A stretch of DNA of 64,000 bases from Alteromonas profundi. Lineage in GTDB: Bacteria > Pseudomonadota > Gammaproteobacteria > Enterobacterales > Alteromonadaceae. Positions within the stretch are counted from its first letter, which is position 1. Every line of letters begins with the position of its first letter. Positions 25,976-35,182 of this stretch are shown piece by piece. Location of the stretch: NCBI RefSeq assembly GCF_010500865.1, contig NZ_JAAAWN010000002.1, forward strand, positions 186,001 through 250,000. Direction: 5' to 3'. A program made the translations under genes and the position numbers. The notes beneath the pieces were generated by a model. That model was not told the origin of the DNA. It saw nothing but the letters and a program-made list of their open reading frames with translations, and did not search any database.

Positions 25976-26854
25976 CTACCTTGCATCAGAAATTTCGTAT
26001 AAGTAATCTACCATTGCTTCGGCATGTGGCCGTGTTACGTTTAAGTCTGGCATTAGGCTTTGCGGTTTATATTGGGTGGGGTTCATGATCCACTTAACAA
26101 GGTTTTCACGTGTAGTGGGCAACGTACCCGCTATATAACGTCGGTTTACCATATTATTTAATGGTGGGCCTACGTGATAACTCGCTGAAGCAATACCATC
26201 GATGACATGGCAACTTGAACAATTATACTGTTGCAGCGCCACCCGCCCCGATATTTCCTGTCTTGCTCTTGGCTGTGAAAATCTTTTTTCTAGTGGCGTT
26301 TGAGTAACATTTGCCTCAAGGTCTCTATGGCTTTCGGTTAACTGAGCGTATTGCGCTTTCGACAGGGTAGGGAGTACTTTAATAAGTGCAACTAACTCCC
26401 ATATCTCAGCTTTACTTAGTCGATATTTCCAGGCGGGCATTCCCGACATTTTTATACCGTTTTCTATTACCCAATAGAGTTCCGCGGGTGAACGCTGGCG
26501 GGCAACACGAACAATGGCACTGGGCGGCGGCATCATTCCAAGGGAAAAAGGTTCGGGCGCCACGCCAGGGGCGCCATGACATGAAATACAGTGTCTTTGG
26601 TAATTTTCTAGCGCGGAATTTTTCCAGTCAAAGCCAGAAAGTTCCGGCACCTTTTTGTCTATGCGTGCGTCTACTGCCTGAATACGTGCATGCTCTAAGA
26701 ATTTGTACACCAGCGTTGTGTGGCCGGTTAAAGCAGAAACGTTATAAACACCAAAATAAACCAAACTAAATGCACCTGCGCTAATTAGAAGCAATACTAA
26801 TGCTGCAATAGAGTAGAAACGCTTGTTGAGCTTAATAATAATCTTTTTAGTCAT
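25976..26854 (-). CDS. Membrane-anchored di-heme cytochrome c
   Basis: The 292-residue protein has one N-terminal membrane anchor (about residues 13-38) and two c-type heme sites, CISCHGAPGV and CSSCHVIDG. Each is followed by a likely Met ligand: MSGMPAWKYRLS for the first and SLMPDLNVT for the second. It lies last in the caa3 operon, 9 bases after the small cytochrome c gene. It is expected to face the periplasm and bring electrons to the oxidase, or serve as an extra oxidase subunit. Neither is shown. Confidence 0.87.
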   Translation of the reverse strand: MTKKIIIKLNKRFYSIAALVLLLISAGAFSLVYFGVYNVSALTGHTTLVYKFLEHARIQAVDARIDKKVPELSGFDWKNSALENYQRHCISCHGAPGVAPEPFSLGMMPPPSAIVRVARQRSPAELYWVIENGIKMSGMPAWKYRLSKAEIWELVALIKVLPTLSKAQYAQLTESHRDLEANVTQTPLEKRFSQPRARQEISGRVALQQYNCSSCHVIDGIASASYHVGPPLNNMVNRRYIAGTLPTTRENLVKWIMNPTQYKPQSLMPDLNVTRPHAEAMVDYLYEISDAR

Positions 26855-26863
26855 GGGTATAAG

Positions 26864-27229
26864 TTACTCTTTCCACAGATAATCCGTGATGCGTTGAGCC
26901 TCTTGCTTTGAAAGGTTAGGCGTTGGCATCGCTGTGTCGGGGTGAAACGCTTGCGGGTTGAGCAAAAATTGAATTAAATTTTCCCGCGAATTGGGTAACA
27001 CGCCAGCAATATAATTTTGCGCGGCCATATTATCTAAGGGCGGCCCTACAAGGCCTTTGGCTGCAGGTAACTTAGTAAGTTGATGGCAACTACTACAGCC
27101 CTTGGTAATCATGAGTTTTTTGCCGTCTTTTTCGAACGCAGTTAGCGCACGTCCATAGCTAGGGGTAGAGGCTAAGCCTATACCGATTAAGGCGATGAAT
27201 ACTGCCTTTGAAATATTCTTATTGTTCAT
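26864..27229 (-). CDS. Small periplasmic mono-heme cytochrome c
   Basis: A 121-residue class I cytochrome c with a signal peptide (AVFIALIGIGLASTPSYGRA), heme site GCSSCHQLTKL and distal Met in DTAMPTPNLSKQEAQRITDYLW. The second domain of the next gene is very like it (both have GPPLDNM/GPPLNNM-x-x-x-x-YIAG-x-LP-x-x-REN), which suggests the two arose by duplication. It probably passes electrons to the CuA/cytochrome c domain of CoxB. Confidence 0.88.
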   Translation of the reverse strand: MNNKNISKAVFIALIGIGLASTPSYGRALTAFEKDGKKLMITKGCSSCHQLTKLPAAKGLVGPPLDNMAAQNYIAGVLPNSRENLIQFLLNPQAFHPDTAMPTPNLSKQEAQRITDYLWKE

Positions 27230-27295
27230 TTCACGGCTCCTTTAACGGTTACCTTGATTAACCGTGGCATAGTAGCAGTGGGGTATGTTTGGCCC

Positions 27296-28207
27296 TTACT
27301 CATCGCTTACCCCCTCACGCATTCCACTTCTCTCAGTTGTTGACTGTAATAACCGCGCTAAGGTAACAAGCGCAGCAAGGATGAAAATAATACCGGCAGG
27401 CATCCACATAATAAGTCCACCTAATTGCTGATCTTCAATAGGAGATAGCCCCCACTGCTGAGTAGTGTGAGCATAGGGGCTATACCAAATTGAGGGTGAA
27501 AATGTCAGCAAAGCCCCTAATAAGCTTGCGTGTATACCCGTGGTAAAGAGTGAAATAACTGCCGACATGGAATTTGACTTATCAAGTCTGAATATGGAAT
27601 ACCAAAAGACCCAAGCAATCAGTAGGAACGTTGCATGTTGTAGGCTGTGAACCCAAGAGTTAGTTAAGCTGGCGTTTAATAAAAAGGGCAGATGCCACAA
27701 CCAAAGGCCGAAAAAATGTATCAGCCAACCCCACAATGGGCTGGCTAATTTTCGGTAGAACCCGAGCATACGAGACGAACGCCCGGTAAAAGCGTGAATA
27801 ATAGGCGTGATAAACCCTTGCCCACCTAGCAATATGGTTTGTTCTGGCCGGGATAAAACCAACAAAGGTGCCGCAATCATCATAAGCATTTCATGCTGCA
27901 CCATGTGGACTGAAAAAAGCTGCTCTCCGATAGTATCGATAGGTGAGACTAGCGCGATGGCAAGGGTTAGCCAGCCCCCCCAAAACCAACGCGTTTGTCG
28001 ACGGTACTGCTGCTGTTTTGATACTAAACGCTTACCTATTTTTCGACTGCCCCGAAAATAGCAGATGGCAATAATCAGCAATAACAACGCAGATACGGGA
28101 TCGATCGCTAGAAAGCCGTATTGTGAAGATAAAGGCATGTTAACTACGTGGGCAAAAGCGCTATAGGGCACCACTGTTAACAACAAACATACTAACCTAA
28201 TTGTCAT
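27296..28207 (-). CDS. ctaG: CtaG-type cytochrome c oxidase assembly membrane protein
   Basis: A 303-residue polytopic protein of the caa3-type CtaG family (not the Cox11 copper chaperone also called CtaG). It has seven or so membrane helices with the family stretches HMVQHEMLMMIAAPLLVLSRPE, HFFGLWLWHLPFLLNASLTNSWVHSLQHATFLLIAWVFWYSIF and LGGLIMWMPAGIIFILAALVT. Conserved His and Met residues fit copper handling during oxidase assembly. It sits within the oxidase operon, 2 bases after the small membrane gene. Confidence 0.88.
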   Translation of the reverse strand: MTIRLVCLLLTVVPYSAFAHVVNMPLSSQYGFLAIDPVSALLLLIIAICYFRGSRKIGKRLVSKQQQYRRQTRWFWGGWLTLAIALVSPIDTIGEQLFSVHMVQHEMLMMIAAPLLVLSRPEQTILLGGQGFITPIIHAFTGRSSRMLGFYRKLASPLWGWLIHFFGLWLWHLPFLLNASLTNSWVHSLQHATFLLIAWVFWYSIFRLDKSNSMSAVISLFTTGIHASLLGALLTFSPSIWYSPYAHTTQQWGLSPIEDQQLGGLIMWMPAGIIFILAALVTLARLLQSTTERSGMREGVSDE

Positions 28208-28209
28208 AA

Positions 28210-28593
28210 CTAACCTCCTGCACTGCTACACGCTGCAAGGAGTAAGCTTGGTAAGCCTTGCATCACAATTGTTACGGCAAGAAAGCCGCTCATTAAACAT
28301 GCGCCCGCGGCCATAAAAATTTGACGAGATTGATCGCTTTTATGTTGCTTAAGGCCACGATAGTAAAGGAGAGCATAGAACAAGTTGATCAGTGCGGTGG
28401 CTAAACACGCCACAGTAATCAATCCCACAATCCACTGCACAGTTTGCTCGCTAAACGCGTGGGGTCGGGCGCAGTACCATTCTACTAACGCATAGCTTAT
28501 AAATAGCTGTACTGCCCACGCCGCAATAGCCACAAACCAAAATCGCCATAGGTAACCAGAACCCGTTTTGTTAACAGAAACATGTTTCGTCAT
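28210..28593 (-). CDS. Small membrane protein of the caa3 oxidase operon
   Basis: The 127-residue protein has three hydrophobic segments (FWFVAIAAWAVQLFISYALV, WIVGLITVACLATALINLFYALLYY, IFMAAGACLMSGFLAVTIVMQGL). I recognise no named family with certainty. Its place 3 bases from coxC and 2 from ctaG, and its size, suggest a subunit-IV-like or assembly role in the oxidase. No cofactor motif is seen. Confidence 0.65.
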   Translation of the reverse strand: MTKHVSVNKTGSGYLWRFWFVAIAAWAVQLFISYALVEWYCARPHAFSEQTVQWIVGLITVACLATALINLFYALLYYRGLKQHKSDQSRQIFMAAGACLMSGFLAVTIVMQGLPSLLLAACSSAGG

Positions 28594-28596
28594 TAT

Positions 28597-29226
28597 TTAT
28601 AACCTAGGGAAGAAATAGAGCACTAAATAAAACGGCAACCATGCAAACGCGACAAAATTCCAATACATGGTATCGACCACCACGCCAATTTGTCGTTGCT
28701 TGGTGTAAAAACCCGCCATACCGAAACAACCAATGGCGGCTGTTCCGATAGCTGCCGACACGATATGGATAAAGTGGAAACCTGAGATGGTCCATAATAA
28801 AGACCCATAGACATGTTCATCCCAGCGCATATCAAAGTTGTCGAACTGTAGCCAGCGTATCCAAAGTACTGACGACGCCATAATGACAGAAGCGAAGGTA
28901 TAGATGACAAAGTGCCAAGATTGGTTTTTCTCAATTGATTTGCCTGCAAGATACATAGTCACGCAACTAAACAACATTAAAAGCATGGACCAGGTAGGTA
29001 TAAGCAAGGGGGGAGCCGGGATATCTGCAGGAGGCCATTGGCCATGTTGCATATACAAATACAGATAGGTAACGGTAAATGCGGAAACCACACTCAGTTC
29101 AATTAAAATCAACCCAATTATTCCCCACCAAATTGGCGCATTGTGGCCATTTAAATGGCGCGAATAATTAGATACGTCCACATCTTCATAGGCGGTTTTA
29201 CGTTCATTATTCCTCGGTGAGCGCAT
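28597..29226 (-). CDS. coxC: Cytochrome c oxidase subunit III
   Basis: Subunit III of the heme-copper oxidase, five to six membrane helices in 209 residues. I start at ATG 29226 (MRSPRNNERKTAYED), which shares one base with the coxA stop; the longer frame overlaps coxA by 75 bases and is unlikely. IWWGIIGLILIELSVVSAFTVTYLYLYMQHGQWPP and SGFHFIHIVSAAIGTAA (with the family His/Glu pattern), and the C-terminal YWNFVAFAWLPFYLVLYFFPRL, match the family. Confidence 0.92.
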   Translation of the reverse strand: MRSPRNNERKTAYEDVDVSNYSRHLNGHNAPIWWGIIGLILIELSVVSAFTVTYLYLYMQHGQWPPADIPAPPLLIPTWSMLLMLFSCVTMYLAGKSIEKNQSWHFVIYTFASVIMASSVLWIRWLQFDNFDMRWDEHVYGSLLWTISGFHFIHIVSAAIGTAAIGCFGMAGFYTKQRQIGVVVDTMYWNFVAFAWLPFYLVLYFFPRL

Positions 29227-31166
29227 TACTGTAGCCCCCTTACTGGATGTCCGTCTTCGGGCGGCTGCTCGTGCAACCAAGGACGCGCCGGCCATAGCCA
29301 ACCAACAATTGCAAAAAAGCTTAAAAAGAAACCAACCACAAATAAGATAGGTTTAAACATAAAGCCTAAAAAGCCAAACCCCACGGTGAGTGCAAGAATG
29401 AACGGCCAGTAGGTGGGAGTAGGCATAATACATACCCCTTGAGGCTTAGCATCAAGAAGGGTCGTGATAATGATTTCCCGTCTATCTGCGCGGATCCCCG
29501 TTACTTTTTGCAATGGCGCTTTTTGCCAAAGCGGTGTGCGGCTGTTGATAACCGGAAGATGTCTAAAATTAAAGTTACGAGGGGGCGATTCTGCCCACCA
29601 TTCCAGGGTATCGGCATGCCAGGGGTTATTCCCAGCCGATCTAGATTGATAAGGGCTTATCAATGCATTGATAAAAGTGAGTAGGAAACCAAAGGCCATT
29701 AAAAAGGCGGCGCAGGTGACAAAGAAATTAATTTCACCCCAACCCATATTATGTAAATAGGTATAAACCCGTCTGGGCATGCCATCGAGCCCTAATTGAT
29801 GCATCGGGAAAAACGTTAAATTTAACCCAATGAATATAAGCCAAAAGCTCCAACGCCCCAGCCGTTCACTGAGCATAGAACCTGTCATTTTCGGGTACCA
29901 ATAATACAGTCCCGCAAAAAAGGGCAATACGGCGCCACCAATTAATACGTAGTGCAAGTGCGCCACCACAAAGTAGCTATCGTGGGCTTGCATATCAAAT
30001 GGGATAGAGGCGGCCATTACACCCGTTAAACCGCCAATTACGAACACTGCAAAAAAGCCCATTATAAATAGCATGGGTGTGTTGAATTTGATTTTCGCGC
30101 CCCATAGCGTGGCTATCCAGCAGAAAATTTGTACGCCACTGGGGATCGCTATCATAGCGCTGGCCGCGGTAAAAAAGCTCAACCCAAGATGGGGTAAACC
30201 TGTAGTAAACATATGGTGTACCCACAAGCCGAATGACACGAAGCCGATAGTTACCATAGAAAGCACAACGGCGGTGTAACCAAATACTTCACGCTGGCAG
30301 AAGGTGGAAATAACCGTAGACACAATACCAAGGGCAGGTACCACAATAATGTACACTTCAGGGTGTCCGAAAAACCAAAACAAGTGTTGCCATAGCAGGG
30401 GATCACCGCCACCAGCGGCAACGAAAAACTGGGTTTCGAACGTGCGATCTAGGGCAAGCAGTACGCTTCCTACCATGACCGTGGGCATGGCAAAAACGAT
30501 CATAAAAGACATAACTAAAATGGACCATACAAAGATAGGCATTCGATCTAATGTCATCCCCGGTGCGCGTTGCTTAAGTATGGTTACAATTAACTCAACC
30601 GCAGCGGTAAGCGCCGAAATTTCGATGAACGTGATCATGGTGGTCCAAAAGCTCACCCCTTGTCCGGGTGAATAGTCGATACCCGCCAACGGGACATAGC
30701 TAAACCATCCCGTGTCAGGGGCCATTCCTAAAAACAGCGCTATATAAAGGGTGATCCCCGCTATTAGGTAAACATAGTAACCAAAGGCATTTAGCCGTGG
30801 AAATGACATGTCCCGGGTACCTAGCATCAAGGGAACCAAATAAATGCCCAAACCTTCCATCGCGGGAACTGCGAAGAAAAACATCATCGTGGTACCATGC
30901 ATGGTCATTATTTGGTGGTAAAAGTCAGCCCCCATGAGGGTATTTTCTGGCTGTACTAATTGTAAGCGCATTAGTAGCGCTAACAGGCCACCTAGGGCAA
31001 AAAAGATTAAGGAGGTAACTACAAAGCGAAAGCCAATTTGCCGTTGGTTAACATGGGTAAACCACCCAAAGAAACCGGGAGGGGACAACCAGGTTTTATC
31101 CAATATAGGTTCTGAACCTTCTTGGTCATCAAACATAGCTTGTTCAGTTTGTGAATGGTTTTTCAA
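29226..31166 (-). CDS. coxA: Cytochrome c oxidase subunit I (caa3 type)
   Basis: Catalytic subunit holding heme a and the heme a3-CuB centre in the inner membrane. In its 646 residues the ligands are visible: His90 in MTMHGTTM (heme a), His268 in FGHPEVYIIV with the His-Tyr crosslink Tyr272, His317-His318 (CuB), His403 and His405 in VAHLHYVLIG. Glu270 of HPEV marks an A-type oxidase. About 14 membrane helices are expected, since two more follow the usual 12 (TYWPFILALTVGFGFLGF and PILFVVGFFLSFFAIVGW). It pumps protons while reducing oxygen. Confidence 0.95.
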   Translation of the reverse strand: MKNHSQTEQAMFDDQEGSEPILDKTWLSPPGFFGWFTHVNQRQIGFRFVVTSLIFFALGGLLALLMRLQLVQPENTLMGADFYHQIMTMHGTTMMFFFAVPAMEGLGIYLVPLMLGTRDMSFPRLNAFGYYVYLIAGITLYIALFLGMAPDTGWFSYVPLAGIDYSPGQGVSFWTTMITFIEISALTAAVELIVTILKQRAPGMTLDRMPIFVWSILVMSFMIVFAMPTVMVGSVLLALDRTFETQFFVAAGGGDPLLWQHLFWFFGHPEVYIIVVPALGIVSTVISTFCQREVFGYTAVVLSMVTIGFVSFGLWVHHMFTTGLPHLGLSFFTAASAMIAIPSGVQIFCWIATLWGAKIKFNTPMLFIMGFFAVFVIGGLTGVMAASIPFDMQAHDSYFVVAHLHYVLIGGAVLPFFAGLYYWYPKMTGSMLSERLGRWSFWLIFIGLNLTFFPMHQLGLDGMPRRVYTYLHNMGWGEINFFVTCAAFLMAFGFLLTFINALISPYQSRSAGNNPWHADTLEWWAESPPRNFNFRHLPVINSRTPLWQKAPLQKVTGIRADRREIIITTLLDAKPQGVCIMPTPTYWPFILALTVGFGFLGFMFKPILFVVGFFLSFFAIVGWLWPARPWLHEQPPEDGHPVRGLQ

Positions 31167-31234
31167 GCCTAATTCCTTTTTATCTTGGGTTCATACACAC
31201 GACTTAGTGGTTTGTCTTTTCTGCTTCAGTTCGG

Positions 31235-32254
31235 TCATTGAAGACTTTGCAAATAATCGAGCAGGTTAGAAAGCTGCTTTGGACTTAACTGTGCCATGGG
31301 CATTTTCGCACCGGGCTTTATCCCGTTAGGATCGGCAACCCAGCCGCCTAAATGGGCCCGACTATTTTTTCTCGTTACCGAGGCGATTGATTGTCGAGAT
31401 GCAAGGTGCGTTAAATCAGGCCCGGCTGTACCCCTTGCTTCTGTACCTCTAATGGTATGGCACTGTTGGCAGCCCGATTCAAAAAACACCTGTTGTCCTG
31501 CTAACGTTTTACTATCAGAGGGTGAAGGTGCGGGGGCTTGTTGGTTTGCCAACCAAGCGTCAAATTTGGCTTTAGGTTCAGATACGACCAAAAAGCCCAT
31601 TAGCGCATGCTGCAACCCACAAAACTCGGCGCACTGTCCACGAAACGCTCCCGGCCCATCCACCTGAAACCAACTGGTATTGGTGCGCCCCGGAATTAAG
31701 TCAGTTTTACCGTGTAATTGAGGTACCCAGAAGCTGTGAATAACATCACCACTTTCTAAATAAAGCATGACCGGCCGGTCTACCGGTACATGTAGCTCGT
31801 TAGCGGTGGTAGCGATGGTATTGCCGTTGTCATCAAGATATTCTATTTGCCACCACCACATCCATCCAGTAACGCGCACTTCAAGGGCGTTGTCAGGGGA
31901 CTGTTGTGATAAAGAACGGCCTAAAAACAAACTACCTCCCACCAAACATATAACGGTGATAAGAGGCACTGCGATACCCGCAATGATGACTAAATTTCGA
32001 CTGGCTAAGTAGCTTAATTGAGAGGGGTTGTTCGATTTTCCGCGCCATAGTCCCCATGCCAAGAGGATCATTACCGCAACAAACACAATAAGCGCCACCC
32101 AAAACATGCTCCACCAAATATAGCTGATACCTCGCGCTTGGTCGCTGGCGGGCTGGATGGCCGACTGGCTTTGGGCATACGCCATAGGAAAGTTGACTGT
32201 TAACAGCATTCCTATGTAAATGGCTTTATCACGAAGTTTTATCCCTAAATTCAT
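31235..32254 (-). CDS. coxB: Cytochrome c oxidase subunit II with fused cytochrome c
   Basis: The 339-residue protein has a signal peptide, two membrane helices (about 46-70 and 88-110), a CuA domain with His173, Cys208, Cys212, His216 and Met219 (RGQCAEFCGLQHALMG), and a C-terminal cytochrome c domain with GCQQCHT (Cys262-Cys265-His266) and MPMAQLSPKQL. The fused heme domain makes this a caa3-type oxidase that takes electrons directly through its own heme. It is the first gene of the operon coxB-coxA-coxC-small protein-ctaG-cyt c-cyt c. Heme A synthesis genes are not in the window. Confidence 0.95.
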   Translation of the reverse strand: MNLGIKLRDKAIYIGMLLTVNFPMAYAQSQSAIQPASDQARGISYIWWSMFWVALIVFVAVMILLAWGLWRGKSNNPSQLSYLASRNLVIIAGIAVPLITVICLVGGSLFLGRSLSQQSPDNALEVRVTGWMWWWQIEYLDDNGNTIATTANELHVPVDRPVMLYLESGDVIHSFWVPQLHGKTDLIPGRTNTSWFQVDGPGAFRGQCAEFCGLQHALMGFLVVSEPKAKFDAWLANQQAPAPSPSDSKTLAGQQVFFESGCQQCHTIRGTEARGTAGPDLTHLASRQSIASVTRKNSRAHLGGWVADPNGIKPGAKMPMAQLSPKQLSNLLDYLQSLQ

Positions 32255-32624
32255 GTTTACTAACCTATTTCCATTGGGGGCTCTATCCTAGTTTGATACC
32301 ACATTGGTATCTTGTCTTAGTGTTTTCGATTCGTCGTTCTGACCCTACGCCACGTAAATTCGCGTTATACGCTTCGGTAAAACTTACCCAAGCGCCTTGT
32401 AATAATTACCCACGTTACCTTCAATACCTGTGTATAGCGCTGGGCTTGGCTTCGCAATCTGCACGCTGCATGATTCTCGCCAAATATTACGGTGTTACGA
32501 AATTTTTCTGTATTTCACAGGGGCGTAAGGCTGGATAGGCGCAAAGAGATAGCGCAACTGGCAGAGTAACTGCAAGCACTGATAGAACTACAGTTCTATT
32601 TTGGCATGTCGCGGGAATTTCGTA
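32255..32624. promoter_or_regulatory. Divergent control region between coxB and the SDR-VKOR gene
   Basis: No credible gene lies here. GATACC (32295-32300) and GGTATC (32306-32311) form a short inverted repeat near the coxB start. ATAGAACTACAGTTCTAT (32582-32599) is an 18-base near-perfect palindrome: ATAGAACT and AGTTCTAT are exact reverse complements around AC. It ends 25 bases before the ATG at 32625, a fitting place for an operator or a leader hairpin. Confidence 0.45.
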
Positions 32625-35114
32625 ATGGATAATGAAATAAACTCTGATGAAAGTGGCCGTCCTATCGTGTTAATCACAGGTGCCTCTGGAAATATAGGTA
32701 CGCAGATTTGCCGGCGTCTTAGTGAAAAGTACACCACTATTGGGCTAGACAGAGAAAAGAGTGAGAGCGCAGATGAAAGTTACAGTTGCGATTTAACCTC
32801 AGATGATTCTATCGAACTCGCGATGTATAAGATCCGCGAAAATCACGGCAAGCGGATTGCGGCGGTGGTGCATTTAGCCGCGTACTTTGACTTTACAGGT
32901 GAGCCTAACCCCTTGTATGACGAGGTGAATGTTCAAGGTACTAAACGGCTTTTAAAAGGCCTATCAAAGTTTAGCGTAGAGCGATTTATTTATTCTTCGA
33001 CCATGTTGGTGCATGAAGCTGGCGTACCAGGCCAAAAAGTTGATGAAAACTCCCCCATAGCTCCCGCATGGGAATACCCTAAATCGAAAGCAAAAACAGA
33101 ACAGGTGATAAAAGAAAACAGCGGGGATATGCCTTACAGTATACTCCGGTTAGCGGGTTTGTATGATGATGAAACCGCTGTGCCCACCTTATCGCATCAA
33201 ATGGCAAGAGTGTACGAACGAGACTTTAAAAGTCATGTGTACGCAGGGGATCTTATGGCCGGCCAAGCGTTTATCCATCAAGAAGATATGATAGACGTAT
33301 TCGATAAAGTTATTGCCCTTCGTAGCGCACTACCCAAAGCCCATACCCTGCTTGCCGGTGAAGAAGAGGTAATGAGCTATCAGGCGCTTCAAAACCGTTT
33401 GGGCAAGTTATTATTCAAAGAATCAGAATGGAATACTATTAATGTTCCAGACGCTTTTGCTAAAGCAGGTGCGTGGATGCAAGTTAAAGCAGAACCCGCG
33501 GTGCCAGATGCTATCGACCATGGTGAAAAGCCCTTTATTAAACCTTTTATGATCGATTTGGCATCACAACATTACCACCTTGATATTTCCCGAGCGAAAG
33601 CACAGTTAGATTGGCAACCAAAGCATAGAATATATGACAAATTAAAAACACTAACCAGTAACCTGAAATCAGACCCTTCTACTTGGTATAAGAAGAACGG
33701 CATTACGCGGCCTGACTGGGTAGAAATTAGTAGTGAAAAGAATAAAAATTCTCACAAGATACGAAAACAATACGAGAAACATTATCGTTCCCAGCATCAA
33801 GGCTCTTTGTGGGCGCACTTTTTAAATATGGGAATTGCTTTTTGGCTTTTAAGTGCACCCACCATTTTAGGCTATGTGTCTCAAGCCATGAGTGTGAGTA
33901 ATTATATAAGCGCAATTGCACTATTTGTCTTTTCAAGTTTAGCGTTATCTTGGCGTATGGGATGGGCGCGATGGGGCGCCGCGTTAGTAGGTATCTGGCT
34001 TCTATGCGCACCTCTTTTCTTTTGGACTTCAAGCGCTGCGGGGTACTTAAACGATACGTTGGTAGGTATGCTAATAATTGGCTTCGCCGTATGTACTAGA
34101 CCGACACCTGGGGTGTCGAATGTGGCCGCAGAAACAGGGCCGGCTATACCGGACGGTTGGGATTTCAACCCTTCTGAGTGGGTGCAGCGAATACCCATTA
34201 TTGTATTAGCTTTCGTTGGGTTCTTTATTTCTCGTTATTTGTGCGCTTATCAACTTGGTCATATCGACGCTGTCTGGGACCCTTTTTTTAGTGGCTTAGC
34301 ATCAGACCCACAAAATGGCACCGAGGAAATTATTACTTCGTCGTTTTCAAAGGCGTGGCCAGTCCCTGATGCTGGGTTAGGCGCAATGACCTATGCGTTG
34401 GAAATTCTTACAGGTCTTATCGGCTCTACCCGCCGCTGGCGCACTATGCCTTGGCTAGTTATGCTATTTGGCATTATGATAGTGCCCTTAGGGGCTATTT
34501 CTATTTTCTTTATTATCATTCAGCCTATTTTAATGGGCACCTGGTGTACGTTATGCCTCATTGCCGCGGCGGCCATGCTAATTCAAATTCCTTATTCATT
34601 AGATGAACTGGTAGCGACATCAGCATTCTTATATAGACGCAAAAAACAAGGGCGGCCTCTACTGAGAATTTTCTTTACCGGCGATACTGATGAAGGCGCT
34701 GCAGAAAAGTTGAATACGACAGAGTTTGAGCGTCCTGTGGGCACCATAATAAAAGACGTAGTGGGTGGTGGGGTAACCTTCCCAGTTAATTTGATTTTAT
34801 GTTTACCCATAGGTATATGGTTAATGTTTACCCGAATTACTCTTGGGGCCGAGGGGGGCATGGCGAATGCCGATCATATCATTGGCTCGTTAGTCATTAC
34901 GGTGGTGGTTATCGCGCTAGCCGAAACAGGGCGTGCGGCAAGGTTTGCGTTAATGCCTTTAGGCGCGGCACTTCTGGTAACACCGTTTGTTTATGGGGCG
35001 GGCGGTATTTCTATTGCCGCCAGTATTATTTGTAGTGCGTTACTTATCGGGTTAAGCCTACGTAAGGGGAATATACACAACAGTTATGGCTTATGGGATA
35101 AAGCCATAGTTTAA
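32625..35114 (+). CDS. SDR dehydrogenase - SPW membrane - VKOR-like fusion protein
   Basis: An 829-residue fusion starting at ATG 32625. Residues about 14-330 are an extended SDR/NAD-epimerase domain: LITGASGNIG, the strand YSCDL, VHLAAYFD, and YPKSK as Tyr-x-x-x-Lys near 150. Residues about 405-492 look like an SPW-repeat membrane module (WLLSAPTILGYVSQ and GIWLLCAPLFFWTSS). After one more helix, GHIDAVWDPFFSG to SLDELVATSAFL is VKOR-like with the redox pair Cys641-Thr-Leu-Cys644 in GTWCTLCLIAAAAM. The usual VKOR loop Cys pair is absent. About ten helices in total are expected. Three hydrophobic segments at the C-terminus close the protein. The function is unknown. Confidence 0.75.
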   Translation: MDNEINSDESGRPIVLITGASGNIGTQICRRLSEKYTTIGLDREKSESADESYSCDLTSDDSIELAMYKIRENHGKRIAAVVHLAAYFDFTGEPNPLYDEVNVQGTKRLLKGLSKFSVERFIYSSTMLVHEAGVPGQKVDENSPIAPAWEYPKSKAKTEQVIKENSGDMPYSILRLAGLYDDETAVPTLSHQMARVYERDFKSHVYAGDLMAGQAFIHQEDMIDVFDKVIALRSALPKAHTLLAGEEEVMSYQALQNRLGKLLFKESEWNTINVPDAFAKAGAWMQVKAEPAVPDAIDHGEKPFIKPFMIDLASQHYHLDISRAKAQLDWQPKHRIYDKLKTLTSNLKSDPSTWYKKNGITRPDWVEISSEKNKNSHKIRKQYEKHYRSQHQGSLWAHFLNMGIAFWLLSAPTILGYVSQAMSVSNYISAIALFVFSSLALSWRMGWARWGAALVGIWLLCAPLFFWTSSAAGYLNDTLVGMLIIGFAVCTRPTPGVSNVAAETGPAIPDGWDFNPSEWVQRIPIIVLAFVGFFISRYLCAYQLGHIDAVWDPFFSGLASDPQNGTEEIITSSFSKAWPVPDAGLGAMTYALEILTGLIGSTRRWRTMPWLVMLFGIMIVPLGAISIFFIIIQPILMGTWCTLCLIAAAAMLIQIPYSLDELVATSAFLYRRKKQGRPLLRIFFTGDTDEGAAEKLNTTEFERPVGTIIKDVVGGGVTFPVNLILCLPIGIWLMFTRITLGAEGGMANADHIIGSLVITVVVIALAETGRAARFALMPLGAALLVTPFVYGAGGISIAASIICSALLIGLSLRKGNIHNSYGLWDKAIV

Positions 35115-35125
35115 ACAATAACAAT

Positions 35126-35161
35126 TAGCGCCTTTAGTCAATTAACAACCTAAAGGCGCTA
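35126..35161. terminator. Hairpin between convergent genes
   Basis: TAGCGCCTTTA (35126-35136) pairs perfectly with TAAAGGCGCTA (35151-35161) over a 14-base loop. It lies just after the fusion gene and just before the yfbR end, so it may stop transcription from either side. T tracts are poor. Confidence 0.5.
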
Positions 35162-35182
35162 TGGCAGTCATATTGACGGTGG

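Noticed and set aside
32293-32538. 81-codon ORF between coxB and the fusion gene
   Set aside because: Starts with a non-ATG codon, no ribosome-binding site, no domain-like pattern, and lies in a control region.
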